A stretch of DNA of 64,000 nt from Piliocolobus tephrosceles (taxonomy: Eukaryota; Chordata; Mammalia; Primates; Cercopithecidae), in contig NC_045439.1 in the NCBI RefSeq assembly GCF_002776525.5, forward strand, positions 162,475,016-162,539,015. The letters are read 5' to 3'. How positions within the stretch are numbered: the first letter of the stretch is position 1; each line of letters starts with the position of its first letter. A program made the position numbers and the translations under genes. Positions 12,894-26,469 of this stretch are shown here, piece after piece. The notes under the pieces are model-generated. The model was not told where the DNA came from. It saw nothing but the letters and a program-made list of their open reading frames with translations, and made no database searches.

Positions 12894-13689
12894 AAATTCT
12901 TTAGTTACCCCTAAATATACAACCTTGTAAAGAAACGTGTACCTGTGTCAGCATGTCTAAATGCATTATAAAAAAGTTTTATCTTGTTTTTCAAAATAGC
13001 ATATCCCATAGAGCAAAGTTTAGGCCAAGCTTCCTTTACTCCAAAAATTTAGCCAATCAGTATGCTATCGTGACAGCACACGTGTGAAGCTGACTGCATT
13101 GGGGTCGTTCACAAACGCAGAGCTGCACTCTGTTGTTTATGTTGTCGGGAGGTTATGAGATACGCACCTTGTCTGCTGAGATCGTTTTAGAAGAAGACTC
13201 AAGATGTCTTGGGACCCTCCTGACCCCACTGCAGTGTATTACGCTTTACCAGGACATTTACTCTTTAGTCATTCCAAGTCTTTGAAGTCACTTTAAGGCT
13301 TTTTAAGTCATTTTACATTATTTTAATGTACTCAGTTTTTTCTGGGTTCCCTAATGGTTGAAATTAAGGATTCTCTGCCACTAAATTAATAATATACCAA
13401 AAACAAGTTACATAAAAACAATCATTTAGGCCACAAGTGGTCCCAGTGGATTTTTTTCCAGTTGTAGGAAATCTGATCCGTGGAAAGGCAGAGAGAAATT
13501 TCCCCTTAGACAACTCTATAGCATCATTTTTCAACTTTATAGTCTAGCATATAAAGAAACACTGACAGCAAATGGCTTCTCTGCAGATCTCACCTCAGTG
13601 TCCACGGGGGACCTCTGCACGCAACTGTACCATCATCCACGAACACCCCGTTAACCCACCATCAAGCGACGCAGGCACCTCAAGGGCCC

Positions 13690-14490
13690 TTTGACTAATG
13701 ATGGCAGAAGAACAACAATATTTGGTCTTTGTCCCTATGCCTAGCACAGAGCTCCTAAAACCTGTGGCATTTCCTGAGTGATAAGAGTGACAGGAATTCC
13801 TTTTGTTCTAATGAGGCAGCTCTTGGGGGTCCTAGATGGCTTCAGGGGGGGACTGCTTGCTAGAAAGATCAAGGCATGATTAGAAAGTTAAAACTGACAG
13901 CTCCACCATCCGTCCCCACACCAATCCTCAGGGAGAGAACCAGGGCTGGAGACTGAGCCAATCACAAATGGACAATGATGGAATCAATCATGCCAATGTA
14001 GTAAAGCCTCAAACCCCCTAAGCAGTGGAGTTCTGGGATCCTCCATATTAGTGCACGAATCTGTGTGTCAGGAGGGTGGTGCATGCATTTGCACTCCATG
14101 AGGACAAAAGCTCCTGCACTTGGGACCCTGCCAGAGACCTCACCTATGCACTTCGTCATCTGGCTTTTCATCTGTACCCTTTATAATATCCTTTAAAATA
14201 AACAGTAAAGGCAGGTAACATGCTTTCCTGAGTTCTCCGGGTCATTCCAGCAAATTACTGAACCTGAGGAGAGGGGTTGCAGGAACCCTGATTTGTAGCC
14301 AAGTTGCACAGAAGTGTGAGTGCCTGGTACCTGTGTCTGAACTGAGGGCCCCGATGAGGGAAGGAGCCCTTAGCCTGTGGTCTGACAATAGCCCCGGGTA
14401 ATTGGTATTAGAACTGAATTGAATTGTGGGATATCTATTCGGTGTTGGAGAATTAAAGGATCGGCTGGAGTAAGGAGTAGAAAAAGCCAC
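13690..14490 (+). mobile_element. ERV-type LTR (solo), subfamily uncertain
   Basis: Contains the order of signals typical of a retroviral-type LTR: a 'ccctttataatatc' element, AATAAA at 14197-14202, then 'gagttctccgggtc', 'aacctgaggagaggg' and 'tgaattgaattgtggg' in the downstream part. No internal viral genes are adjacent. Start and end are approximate, and the family name is left open. Confidence 0.6.
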
Positions 14491-16140
14491 TTGCTAGTGC
14501 TGGCAGAATGTTGCTAAGTCTGCCCCTTTCACCCACCTTCCACAGTAACTAGTGGCTCCTGTCCAGGCTGGGGGCGCAGCCGCGGGAAAGACAAGGCGCT
14601 GCACAGGCACATGCTCCCCATGCTGACAAGCGCCGTCTCCTAACTGCTGCTAAGTGAGCCACAAGCTAAGCCAGCAGGGCACTGCACCACACTCATCCCA
14701 GGCCTAGGACGTTCAGCAGCAAGGAGGCCTGGCTCTTGGCACAGCCTCCGCAATAGGAGCTTGGGCCTTCCGGACATAAGGGGACGCAGAAAGCAAAGCT
14801 CCGGCTGTGATCCAACACTGACTGCCACAGCGACTGCAGTTAGCACCAGTCCTTGAGAAAGACCAAGACGGGCGGCACATTTCCTTGGGCCTTTGTACCA
14901 CTCAGGGCTCTTAGCGACAAGTGACAGAAAACCCAACCCGGAATGGCTAAAGCAAAATGGGATTATGAGATCAAATGAGCTACGAGTCTCGGGCAAATAA
15001 AATGATGTGGCAGGTTGCACTTCCCAAATTCGCCAGCACTAATATATTCCGTCCCACACGCATTCTCCCACAGCCCCCACCGTGACGCTTCCCCATCAAG
15101 AAGCTCCTTCCCCTGTATCTGGGGGCCTGTGATGCAGAGAGATGTCTGAGGCCCCCACCGCCATTCCAGCCGTGCTCTTTGGGCCCCCACAGCCTGGGCA
15201 GGAGACGCAAGTCAGCAGCCTCCAGACGTTTCTGGCCTTGGCCTCCGCCTCGGCCAGCTCTGGTGATTCCGGGTGGAGCAGGACCAGCTGCCCTTTCAAA
15301 TTCCACGAAGATGGTTGAGTTAGGAGTGAAATCATTGCTGTTGCTTTGAGCCCCTGCATTTGGGGATGACTTGTTAGGCAGCCACAGTGCGTGGGACAGA
15401 TGACTTTACCAGGGCCCTCCCTTGGCCCTGGGGCCTCAGGCGCAGGCCCTGTTCTCAGGCCTAGCCATGGTATGCAGTGGCATTAGCCTCTCAATAACCC
15501 CCGTCAGTGTGAGGCCCTAGTTCTCCAGCACCTCAGCAGCATTGTGCTGGGCTGATCGTTCTGTCTTGGGCTCCGGGTCATCTCCCGTTCTCCCCTAGTG
15601 GTCTGTGTGCCTCTCCCAGTACTGAGGTCACGGGCCATTGCTTCCTGTAAAGTATACAGTGGGGGGGGGGTCACCCCGAATCAAAGTGGAGCCATTGTTT
15701 CCATCAACATGAACAGCAAAATCACTACACGATGACTAGAACCTCTTCTGCACCAGCTCTCCTGGCACCCTCCTGACAAGTATTTACGGCTCCCGCAGCT
15801 CTCTCAGACTGTCCGGACTCTGTGGCCTTCAGGAGCCCCAGACGGCCCCGCGATGCTCCTAGCTCTCCGCTCCTGCCCGATTCATTGTAACCATTCTCAG
15901 GGCCATTGATTAGAAGGGTTCAATATACGAATCCACCCACATGGCATCATCCTAAGGCTGAAGGTTTTCCGTTGAGGTGCAAACCAACAGGAGAGGTTCC
16001 CTGAGTTTGCATGAAGGGAGGGAAAAGGGCAGGGGGTGAGTGGCTTTAAGTTTTCCTTCACACGGAGGATCTGCCTGCCCTGAGAAGCCTAAGGCCCATT
16101 TCTGCGCTAAGCAGGTGAGAGCTGCCAGAAAAACAGCCTG

Positions 16141-16205
16141 GTTTTCTCTTTCCTTTCTTTTCTTACCTTTTCTTTCCTTCCTTCCTTCCTTTCTTTCTTC
16201 TTTAG
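16141..16205. repeat. CT-rich (TTCC/TTTC)n tract
   Basis: Pyrimidine-only tract of TTTC and TTCC words. Confidence 0.9.
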
Positions 16206-17020
16206 CAAATGTAACATGTGGATGAGACTAACTTTGAAATTTACATTCAGAAAATATTGATCTCACATTCATGATTTTAACCCTCAGGGGAAAAGAAAGT
16301 ATTTGACTGTGGTTCAGCGAGTTTACAGCACTGTGATCAATACAGAGGTTAACCTTTGAAAAGGCACCCAGTATTACATTAGCATCTGTTTTGACCTTTG
16401 AGAAAATATGAATGTCTGCCTGGCTACCCTTGAAGCAGCAGACAGAATGAGGGCTTTATAAATCTACCAAGAATTTTATTATGTTTACTGTTAGTCAATG
16501 GTAATGATCCCTTTGAATCACACTGAACAAAGCCAGGTCATTTTCAAATATTGTTTCTAAGACAGTATTTTCTGGATGGTTTATTCTCTAGATATTTTTT
16601 CACTCTTTCATTTAATTTATCAGCTTGATGTTTTTAAAGCCTCACAATAATTAGCTATGTTCTAAGAAACCACAAAAGAAAACAAAATGAGGTGACAAAA
16701 GCTTCATTGGAAGCTAAATTCCACAACAAAATTCAACTTAATGTGTCTCTATGTTTAAAGAAATAGTAAAAATTGGCATTATCAATTAACAAAACACTAA
16801 TAGACTGGTGTATCTTACGTGGGCGGCACCGAAATGGTATAGCCTGGTCCCCACGGAGGAATGTCCTGGAGAACAGGTTTCTGCCCAATGAGGGAATCCA
16901 GCATTAGCATAATTTCTAGTCAGAAAATCATTTCCTCCAGTGGAGCAAAATAAAATCACATCCTCCCCAGGAAGTGCAGCAAAGAAGATTTCTCGGGCAT
17001 GGCAGAAAGAATGAGTTGCG

Positions 17021-17080
17021 GACTGTGGATGAGCGATGCGGACCGTGGATGGGCGACGCGGACTGTGGATGGGTGATGCC
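17021..17080. repeat. Three 20-bp tandem units
   Basis: gactgtggatgagcgatgcg and two variants follow at exactly 20-bp spacing (17021, 17041, 17061). Most differences are transitions. A partial unit (gagttgcg) precedes. Confidence 0.9.
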
Positions 17081-17339
17081 ACTGTCTTGCTTCTGGTAGG
17101 CAAGTTAATGAGAGCCACCCAATGCCACATCGCTGCATCTGCTCACAATAAACTCCACAGATAACAAGAAATGCAGATGACGCCTCATGGAGAGCCTGCC
17201 TTTCCACATAACTAGAAGGTGGAGAGAACCATTAACTCCACATGATTACCTGTCAGTAAAGAAGAAAACACCAATTCCCAGCCAAGCTGTCGCTCAGGCC
17301 CCTGCCCCTCACCCTTGCAGGGAGCCAGAGAAATCCAGA

Positions 17340-20300
17340 CAATTTTCATGAAAAAGAGAAGAAAGAAATAAAAATTCTAAAATTGAGGAAAGTAACAGCC
17401 AGAAGCAGGAAGGCCAACCTAAGCGTAAACCCGTTGGAAAACGATCCTGGTGGATTTGTGTATAGACGACGGAGAAAAGACATCGATGTGCACTGGGCTC
17501 CAGGAGACAGGCAGGCATGCATCGTCCGCAAGAGAACACAGCAAACAGGCAGGCAGGCAGGTGTGCCCATCAGAGCCTGGCAGGGAAGGGGAAAAACAGC
17601 AAGGGCCAGGCAGAAATGCAGAATCCTGTAAGACAAAAGGAACCAAAAATGGATGGGCATGCCCCACAATTAAAAAAAAAAGCTGTCACAGAGACTGCTC
17701 TCCACCACACTGACCAAAGAACAGGAATCTTCTCAAACTAGGAATCCTGGAACTGACGCCGGCTGGCAACCCTGTCCACAAAGCACATAGCCAAAAGCTG
17801 ACTGACCCTGTGCAAGGCTTTCCTAATAATAAAACAGGGCATGAGAATCTAAATACTGAAGCTGGTAAAGATTTCCCCAACAAGCCACGTGAAACTAGGA
17901 AACATAAAACCGCATACACCCCTCTACACTGAATTTCACACCTTCAGATAAGCACTGGGGATGTGCGAAAACAACCTGAATCCAAAACCCAAATGCTGAG
18001 AGCAGAAAACGACAAAAACGTGAAGAATAAAATGAGAAGCCAAAGAAAAAAACCAAATCATGTCAGAAATGAAGATTACATTATAAGGTGTTCCAGGAAG
18101 ACTATAATCAAATGAAAATGTAATAAGGAGCATTAAAGAAAGAACGCAAACAAGAGGCCAAAAACAAACTGAGTAGTAAAACAAGCCAGAAAGAAAGTGG
18201 TTGAAATGGAAGCCAGGCCAGTGAGACTCAACATAAAGAGATCCATGAAATAGTAAAATATAATAAACACTTAAAACTCTGATCCAAGAAACCTTTCTGG
18301 ACTCAAAAGCAGACATAATGCTACATGTTAGGCCCATGATGCCCATGGGATACCTGGGAATATCTTAGTAAAACTATTAGACTCTGAAGATAAATTTGCA
18401 GAATCCTCCAAGCCTATAGCAAAATTACCAAATAACTTCAAATGTAAGAGAACTGGGCTGCCATCAGACGTCCCACACACACATACAGCTGAGGCCACAA
18501 CGGAGTAACACCTTCAGGAAACCCAGAGAAGGTATATGTGAATCAAGGGTGTACTAGGAAGCAAAGTGTCTTGTCAAATGTTAAGGATGTAGAACACAGC
18601 CTTAAACCTACAAAAGCTCAGGGGTGCTGTACCCAGGAGCTGATCTTGGGCTCTTAAAGATTAGCCTCACCTGTCAAAAGGCAGGAACACTTCAGCCAAA
18701 GAGCCAATGGTGAGGATCTAATAGACTTAATCGTGGATCTAAGAGAAACAAGCACAGAACAATGGTGGGTGGAGGAACAGTGATGATGTTACGTGTTTTG
18801 AAAGCAGAAATACTTCAATTAGTAAGTGGGTGGAGAAAGAAGGGAAGAGAAAAGTAGAATCAACTTATCAGTGATCATTTAGGCAAGAGGTAGAAGTCAA
18901 AGGTTATCATTAAAGATAGACAAAGGAGGTATAAAAGACTACGTAAGAAAACAGAAGACTGAAGACAAGTGAAAAAGCATAAGAACAAAGGTAATCACTA
19001 GAACAAAATACAAACCTTTCAAATTGCAAGGAGAAATTTTAGAAAATAAAAGAGCAAAAAAAGATATACATATAGAGAAACATAGCAACTAAAACATACA
19101 TAAAACCTATAGTATGGAAAATGTGTAGTCATATCGATAAATGTGAGTGGACTAAATGTATTTATTAAAAGAAAACAATACTTTCATTTTGGTTCACAAA
19201 GCAAGTCCCAACAATATACAGTCTATACGAGACACACCCAAAACAAAGTGCTTTAGAAAGGCTGAAAGCTAAGAAAATGATTTGTGATTCCAACATTGAA
19301 TAAACTACAATCAAGCCAAAGAGCATTAAGCATGACAGAAGGGATGTTTAATCGTGCTAAAAGCCTCCCACTCACAGTGGAGACAGAACAGTGGTAAATA
19401 TGTATCCACCAAATAACACACTAACCACCTTTTAAAGATAAACAGTAAGAGATTCAAGGAGAAATAAAGAGACATACTTGTAACATGAAATATTTAATAC
19501 GCCACTTTAAGTACACAACAGATTTAGTGAACAAAAACTAAGTAAGGATGTAAATGACCTAGTATAATATTGTGTAGATTTGAGAAAGATGTAAGTTTAT
19601 ACAATAACAATAGAGAATGCACACATAAAGTATGATCAAATTTGATCACAAAGAAACCAGATGTAAGTTCCATCAAAATAGAAATTAATAAAATAAATAA
19701 CAAGATTATTCAAACTGGAAATTGAAAAGAACCGTTATTAAACATCCAACTCAGATGAAAGGCAAGCCACACTGAAAATACAGAAATCCTAGAAATAATG
19801 ATAATGGAAGCATTATATATTAAACTCCATGGAATACATTTAAAGCAGTGTTCAGAGGAAAAAGCATAGCCTTAAACACTTATGGCAAATAAAACAAACA
19901 AATAAAAATAAATGAAATAAATTTGAAATTTGAAAAAACTAAAGAACAGCAAAGTAAATCAAGAGAAAGCACTAGGAAGGGAATGATAAAGATAAATGCA
20001 GCAATTAACAAGGCAGAAAATAGAAAACTAGACTAAGAAATACATCAAAGTCTTATTTTTTGAAAAATAAAATAGAACTAGATGAATCGCAAACCACTAA
20101 TCAAAAATAAATCCATAGATAAAAAAATGACAAGGGGAAAATAACCGCCAAAACAAACAAAATTTAAAAATAATTCTAAGAAAATATTTGCAGACCTCTC
20201 GATACCAATATTTTTAGGGTAATTTTAAATTATGTGTCTATTCCAATATTTCTGATCCTAATAAAAGTGTAATGCAGTGTGTTGTCTCTCGTAGCTGCAG

Positions 20301-21614
20301 TAATCAAGACAGTGCGGTACTGGGAAGGGATAGCCATCCAGATAAATATACCAGAACAGAGAACCCGGGAACAGATCCACAAAGATGGACTCAGCCAATG
20401 AGTGACAGCTGCAACAGCAACTCAGCAGAGGAACCATAGCCTTTGTACCAAATGGTGCTAGAGTGTGGCGAGATCCATAGGCAAACACAAAAAGAACCTT
20501 GATCTAAACCTCACACCTTATATGAAACTTAACTCAGAATGGAACATGAACTTAAATGTAACATGTAAATCAATAAAATTTGGGGAAAAAAGAGCACAGG
20601 AGATAATCTTTGAAAAATATCTAGGGCTAGGTAAAAAGTTCTCCTGCTGTCATGCTTTTGACACCAAAAACACGACACATTAAAAAATTTTTTGACACGT
20701 TGGGTCTCATTAAGATTCAAAACTTGGCCGAGCACGGTGGCTCAAGCCTGTAATTCCAGCACTTTGGGAGGCCGAGACGGGCGGATCACAAGGTCAGGAG
20801 ATCAAGACCACCCTGGCTAACACGGTGAAACCCCGTCTCTACTAAAAAATACAAAAAAACTAGGCGGGCGAGGTGGCGGCACCTGTAGTCCCAGCTACTC
20901 GGGAGGCTGAGGCAGGAGAATGGCGTAAACCCAGGAGGCGGAGCTTGCAGTGAGCTGAGATCTGGCCACAGCACTCCAGCCTGGGCGACAGAGTGAGACT
21001 CTGTCTCAAAAAAAAAAAGATTCAAAACTTTTGCTTTGTATAAGAACCTGTTAAGTGGATGAACAGACAGTCTACAGACTGGGAGAAAATGTCCTATCTG
21101 CTTTCTTCATAAGAGCCCCAAACTGGAAACAAGTCAGGTGATCTTCAATGAGGAGGCGACAAAACAACCTGTGGTCCATCCATGCCACAGAGTGCAATGC
21201 AAAGAAATCCAATACTGGCATGTGAGGCAACTTGGATGAATTGCTAGACCATGATGCTGAGTGAAAGCAGCCAAAGCAAAAAGGTCACGTGTTGTATGAT
21301 TCCATTTATTTAGCCTTCTTGTAATGACAAAATGCTAGAGATGGAGAACAGATTGGGGCAGGGCTAGAGGTGGGAAGGATGCAGGGCTGGCTGGAAAAGG
21401 CCAGCATGAGGGCGCCTCATAGCGATGGAACTCTTCTGTGTGCCTTGACTGCATCAATGGCAACATTCTGGCTGTGATCTTCTACTATCGTTTGTCACAA
21501 TTTTACTGTTAGGGGTTTCTGCACAAAGGGCTCACACAATCTCTCAGAATTATTTCTTACAACGGCACATGAATCTACAATTATCTTGAAAGAAAAAGGT
21601 TTAAAAAATTAATG
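17340..21614 (+). mobile_element. Ancient L1/HAL1-like element, sense
   Basis: A long A-rich block with L1 phrases in the expected 5'-to-3' order: ORF1-like words at 18000-18350, ORF2-like 'gtgagtggactaaatg' at 19143, 'aaagcagtgttcagagg' at 19842, 'ccagaacagagaacccggg' at 20351, and a 3'-UTR-like stretch ending in an A tail at about 21600. All frames are broken. It is interrupted by an AluY at 20726-21016. The part before about 17900 is least certain, and it may be more than one element. Confidence 0.65.
20726..21016 (+). mobile_element. AluY-type insertion with perfect 14-bp target-site duplication
   Basis: A young-looking full-length Alu with few mutations (gagatctggcc in the right arm). 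It is flanked by aagattcaaaactt at 20712-20725 and again at 21017-21030. The site sits after TTAAGA, as expected for L1-endonuclease cutting. Confidence 0.96.
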
Positions 21615-22450
21615 AAAGCAAAAAGTATAGATAAAAATGGAGCTAAAGTTTGTCCATTTTGACTACAGAATATCTAAAGTTCCTCTGCAACATTTAAAAT
21701 ACAAAAATAAGCTTAAAAATAGTCACAACATGTATATCAGAACTGATTTCTGTAGGTGCAAGAGAGCTTCTGAAAAATAGGAAAATTCATCTCTCAAGAG
21801 AAAGACAGAGGCAAAGGATATGAATAGAAAGTTTACAAAATAAGAAATGCAAATATTCAATGCTTATAGAGAAAGAGTATAATCTCAGTAGAATTAATTA
21901 AAACAAAACATGAGTCTATTGTTAGCCAGCCAGATGAACCTTGAGCATTTCAAATGGCAGTGATGAGTTTCATCAGTGAAGTTCGATAAAGTGTGCAGAG
22001 AGCGACATTTCTGGATGCCAGCTTGTCAATATTTATCTGGATTCCTAAAACATCATTCATTTAGCCAGTGGTTCTATGTCAGAAAATTTATCTTCAATTA
22101 TCAGAAATGAAACAAGGTTTTATCTATAAAGATATTTATCACACCATAACAAGAAATAGCAAGCAACCTCAATACCTCAGTGTAAAATGAACCAGGATAT
22201 ATCTGCCTATTGTAGGCATAGCTATTCTATTTTGGAAGGACAATTGGTCCTAGGTAAGTTGGTCACAATAGAGTATAAAGAATAAAAAGTAGGATACAAT
22301 GTGATTTGAAGGCTTTGTAAAAAAATATGTAATCTATGGTAGGCAGGGAAAATGTAAGAAAACACACCAAATTACGATCAGTGGCTATTTCTAGGTAGCA
22401 AAATTATAGGTTACTTTTATATTTTATTCGTTGACACATTTTCTGTTAAA
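21615..22450 (+). mobile_element. Possible diverged LINE 3' remnant
   Basis: A-rich sequence with phrases resembling an L1 3' end (agcaagcaacctcaata at 22158; 'cagtggctatttctaggta' at 22380). Weak evidence; limits unknown. Confidence 0.35.
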
Positions 22451-24604
22451 TACTTATCTACATCATGAGAGAAATGGTCATTTTTTAACAACATTTTGCA
22501 CTGTGTATCACAAGAAGCCCCCTTTTATGAAAATGAATCTTTGAGTTATAGATAAAAGTCGAATTAGTGCATGTGCAATTGCAAATTAAGCAATTCATGC
22601 AAATAAAGTCCCTAGCGCAATTAAATAACCATCCCCTGGGCAAACACTGCTCTGATTTCTGCACAGCAAGGACCTGGCAAGAAGGATGGTCAGAGTTGGA
22701 AGAACTGGAACCAGGCAAAAACAAGGAAGGATCTCTGTTGACCACTCACCACAGAGACACTCTCCATCCAAGAAGATGCATGTGACTCATAAGGCTGGGG
22801 CTAATGAGCTTTCGGGGAGACAACTGGCAGTCTTGCCCAAGCTTTCTGAGGCCACCGACTTCCTGTCATACTAGCCGTTCACCACAGTAACTGCACACAC
22901 ACACACGTGTGTCACACACTGCACACCAAATGCAAGACCTGTGTGAAAAGTTCAGTGCCCACATCCATCACCCACTGGAGCTGAACCTCAGGCACTTTAC
23001 GTGTCCCAGGTGGAGTGGACGCAAACCCTTTCCATTGGGCAGATGGCCGGTTATTGTTCCGAAGTGCTCCTTGGGAAAAGATCAGACTGCGGTTGCCCTA
23101 AAAATCTTCTTTTTAAAAAAATACTAATACCAGGCCTCCCGTGCCTACCTGTGAGACCAACTGGTGTTGCAAAAAGCCATGAGGTTTTTCCGCTCTCTGA
23201 GATCCAGCCTATGGGCCTGCCAGGAAGTAGAGGGGCCAGTACGTGGTACGCTTGCCCAACCAAACAAGAGGAGATGGGGGACGTGAGAACGACGGCCTTC
23301 CAGGGCTGCAGAAGTTAGGAGCTCGGCCCAAATGAAGCGGGCAGAGCTGGCAGAGAGGGTGAACTGAACCTCCCCCTGCTGCCCACTCAGCACGCTTGTC
23401 TCTGATCCCCTCTCCCAGCTGTGCTCTGGGTCTGACCCTCACTGACCATAGGGCAAAGATGAGAAGACGGCAGTGTGCGGTAGGCCACCCTGCAAAGGCC
23501 ACTGCCATATTTGCTGTAATAAATGCTGCTCTCATTAAGATAATGCTTGTTTAACTGACAGGATGATTTCTTTTATGCTCAGCCGAGGCAGATGAGAGTC
23601 CAGACAGAAAGAAGTGGGCCAGGCATTAAGTTTTGAACCCTGTCCCTTAGCGGCAGGGTCAGCGACATGCCCAGAGTCCCACCAGGAGATGCACACTCAG
23701 TGTCCCCTGTGGCTCACACCCAAGTCACCCAGGAGTGTCATTCAGATTGATGCCTCAGCAAAATTACCACATATTACTAGTTTCTTACGAACCACGGAAA
23801 TGGCCAATATTATAAGTCTGGCAAAAGCCAGTGTGCTGCTGTTCAAACAGCCTGCAGTGTGTGGGTCCTCAACTGGGCACGATGGCCAGGGTTCTGTTCC
23901 CAAGCCAGCCCCAGGCGGCAGTGCCTGGTGCAGGGATCGCTGCCTGCACCGGCTACAGGGTTCTCTGCCCCTCAGCCAAAGTTGAGGCTCCAAATCTTTC
24001 CCCGAGGCTGGTTCTGAGAACCGTCACTGTGCACACACCCAGCGCGAATGTACAAAGAACTCCACAGAAACCTTGCTTGACACCAAATGAAGGAAGTTCA
24101 TTTTAACAGCACCATTTGACAGGGGCTTCCAGCTTCCATTCAGCCCCCTCACCTGTTTGCAATGTGCAGTGTGCCACTCACACACAGACGTGCCGGCAGT
24201 CAGGGCCCCAGCATGGACCCAGCTCCTCCTAGAGCAGGCTCTACTCTGCAGGCACCCGCTGTACTCCCCCACTGAGGGCCTCATCTCTCCGCAGTCCTCC
24301 TGAGAGGTGCCCACACAAGAGAAGGAAGCCACTGCCAGGCTGCCCCCATTCCACCACCCTGGCTTCAGTCTGCAACATCACGGGGTCTTTGCTAGCAGGG
24401 ACTGTGCAATCCAGCAGGGGAATGTCAGATTCGACATGCACCAACTTCGTGGACAGTCAGGGCACAAGTTCCCACTGGAATTTTCAAGAGGACAGCCACA
24501 TGAAATACCTGGCTAGCCCACAGTCATTTCCTGGCCCCCTGACTCAACCCGAGTCATCCAGAATGTCTGAACCATCCTTTGTGTTATGGAGCTAATCCCA
24601 GCAA

Positions 24605-24892
24605 TTTTTTTTCTTGAGACAGAGTCTCACTCTGTCACCTGGGCTGGAATGCAGTCGCGTGACCTCAGCTCACTGAACCCCTGCCTCCTGAGTTCAAGCA
24701 ATTCTTCTGCCTCAGCCTCCCAAGTAGCTGGGATTACAGGTGCCCGCTGCCACACCCAGCTAACTTTTTTTGTATTTTCACCGTGTTGGGGTTTCACTAT
24801 GTTGCCCAGGCTGGTCTTGAACTCCTGAGCTCAGGCAATCTGCCCGCCTCGCCCTCCCAAAGTGCTAGGATTACAGACGTGAGCCACGAGCA
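24605..24892 (-). mobile_element. Alu, antisense to window (same sense as OCA2)
   Basis: T run and both arms in antisense order, ending 'acgtgagccacgagc'. The 'tgttgcccaggctgg...ctgagctcaggcaatc' left arm suggests an older AluJ/S type. It ends about 160 bp before the exon 23 donor. Confidence 0.93.
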
Positions 24893-24998
24893 ATAAATTT
24901 TTAATGTGTTCTTTTCTGAGTTAATCTCCCCTATACCACAGTCTCTCTAATTGCTAAAAATATGCTTATCTTAGCGTTTAATGTGCTTTTTTTAATTA

Positions 24999-25160
<162 letters not shown>

Positions 25161-26424
25161 TTAAAAACAAAATCCCAGTTCATCCTGGTGGTCAGCTTCT
25201 GTTCTCTTTGGTTTGTAATATTTACATCATCTCACAGGCTTTGATGTGATGATTCTTTTACAGTCAAAGTGACTGCTTTGTAAATATCTGGAAACACACA
25301 AGCAGAAAATAAGCTCACTGGTTGCAAATACCACGATTCATTTATGGATAAAACCACGGCTGCTGTATGTAACAGAGAGGAAGAAAGCTAAGGAGAATGG
25401 GCAAGTCACTGTGGGGCTGTGAGTCTCTTAGAGAAAAATGCAAACGGGGCCAACCACCAAAGCCGAGAACGCGTGTCCCTCGGGAGTGCAGTCTCAGACA
25501 GGAGCCGCCTTCCTCCAGACTGCAGGCCCAGACACTAGGAAACTCTTTCGGTGGATGAAAGGATAGGTAAAAACAAGCAGGTGGAACCCCTTTCCTTCAG
25601 ATCTTCACCAATGGCATCTCCTTGACATAAAACACCTCTCTGGGTAAGCTTTTATGACTGTGCACACACACGTGTGCCGTCCTCGCGGCCTGGTGAGCAA
25701 TAGCGCCGAGGCGGCCACTCGGGTCATCAGATCCAACCCCCCCCCCCACACTCACAGCCAGGGAAGGCCCAGGAGCCTCCTCCGTCCCTCCCCATCGTGG
25801 TCAGCGTTCGTGAACAGGCCCATGATTCAAGCCCAGCCAGTTTAGCTGAGTCCTGACGTCCGCGCACACACGGTTGAGGAAGAGTCGCCCTCGGTCTCCA
25901 CCCCTCTCCCCATCTATGGAGGATGGGTGAACCGTGCGACACTGCCCTGGAGCTGCCTACAGCCTGTCAGTGCGGGGGAGTGACCTTTCCGAGGCTGGAC
26001 AACATGGATGACAGAGCAGGCGGGGGCCCCACGTCCCCATGAAGACACAGCACAGACGGGGTGAGCAGTGCGCCCAGGTGTCGGGCCGGGAAGTGGCGAG
26101 TCCTGACCGTGAACCATTCTGGCTCCAGAGGAAGACCAGTGAGGGGTGGGGCTCGGGCTGCCCCAGGCCATTCCCTAGATAGCCAGACGGAGTGTCTGAA
26201 GGGCCCCGTGCAAGTCTTCAGGGCAGTGCTGGCCCAAACAGCCCCCTCTGGGCACGGCTGCACCAACGCATCATCCCATCATCCTGCCTGCCAACCCCGC
26301 TCCTTCCCTGGCCAGGAGACCTGCTCAGTGAGACTCCACACCCTTGCCAAGCCATCTTACGTGGCCATCATTTCTCACTGTCTGACAAGTCTCTTCCCAC
26401 AGAGAAGCCGATGTTCTTTGGCCG

Positions 26425-26469
26425 GCCCCGCCCTGCCAGGCCCCGCCCTGCTCGGACCTGCCCTGCTGG
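26425..26469. repeat. Three 15-bp GC-rich tandem units
   Basis: gccccgccctgccag and two variants follow at 15-bp spacing (26425, 26440, 26455). Confidence 0.85.

Noticed and set aside
26425..26469. GC-box cluster as a promoter
   Set aside because: The CCCGCCC words come from a 15-bp tandem repeat in mid intron, with no other promoter sign.
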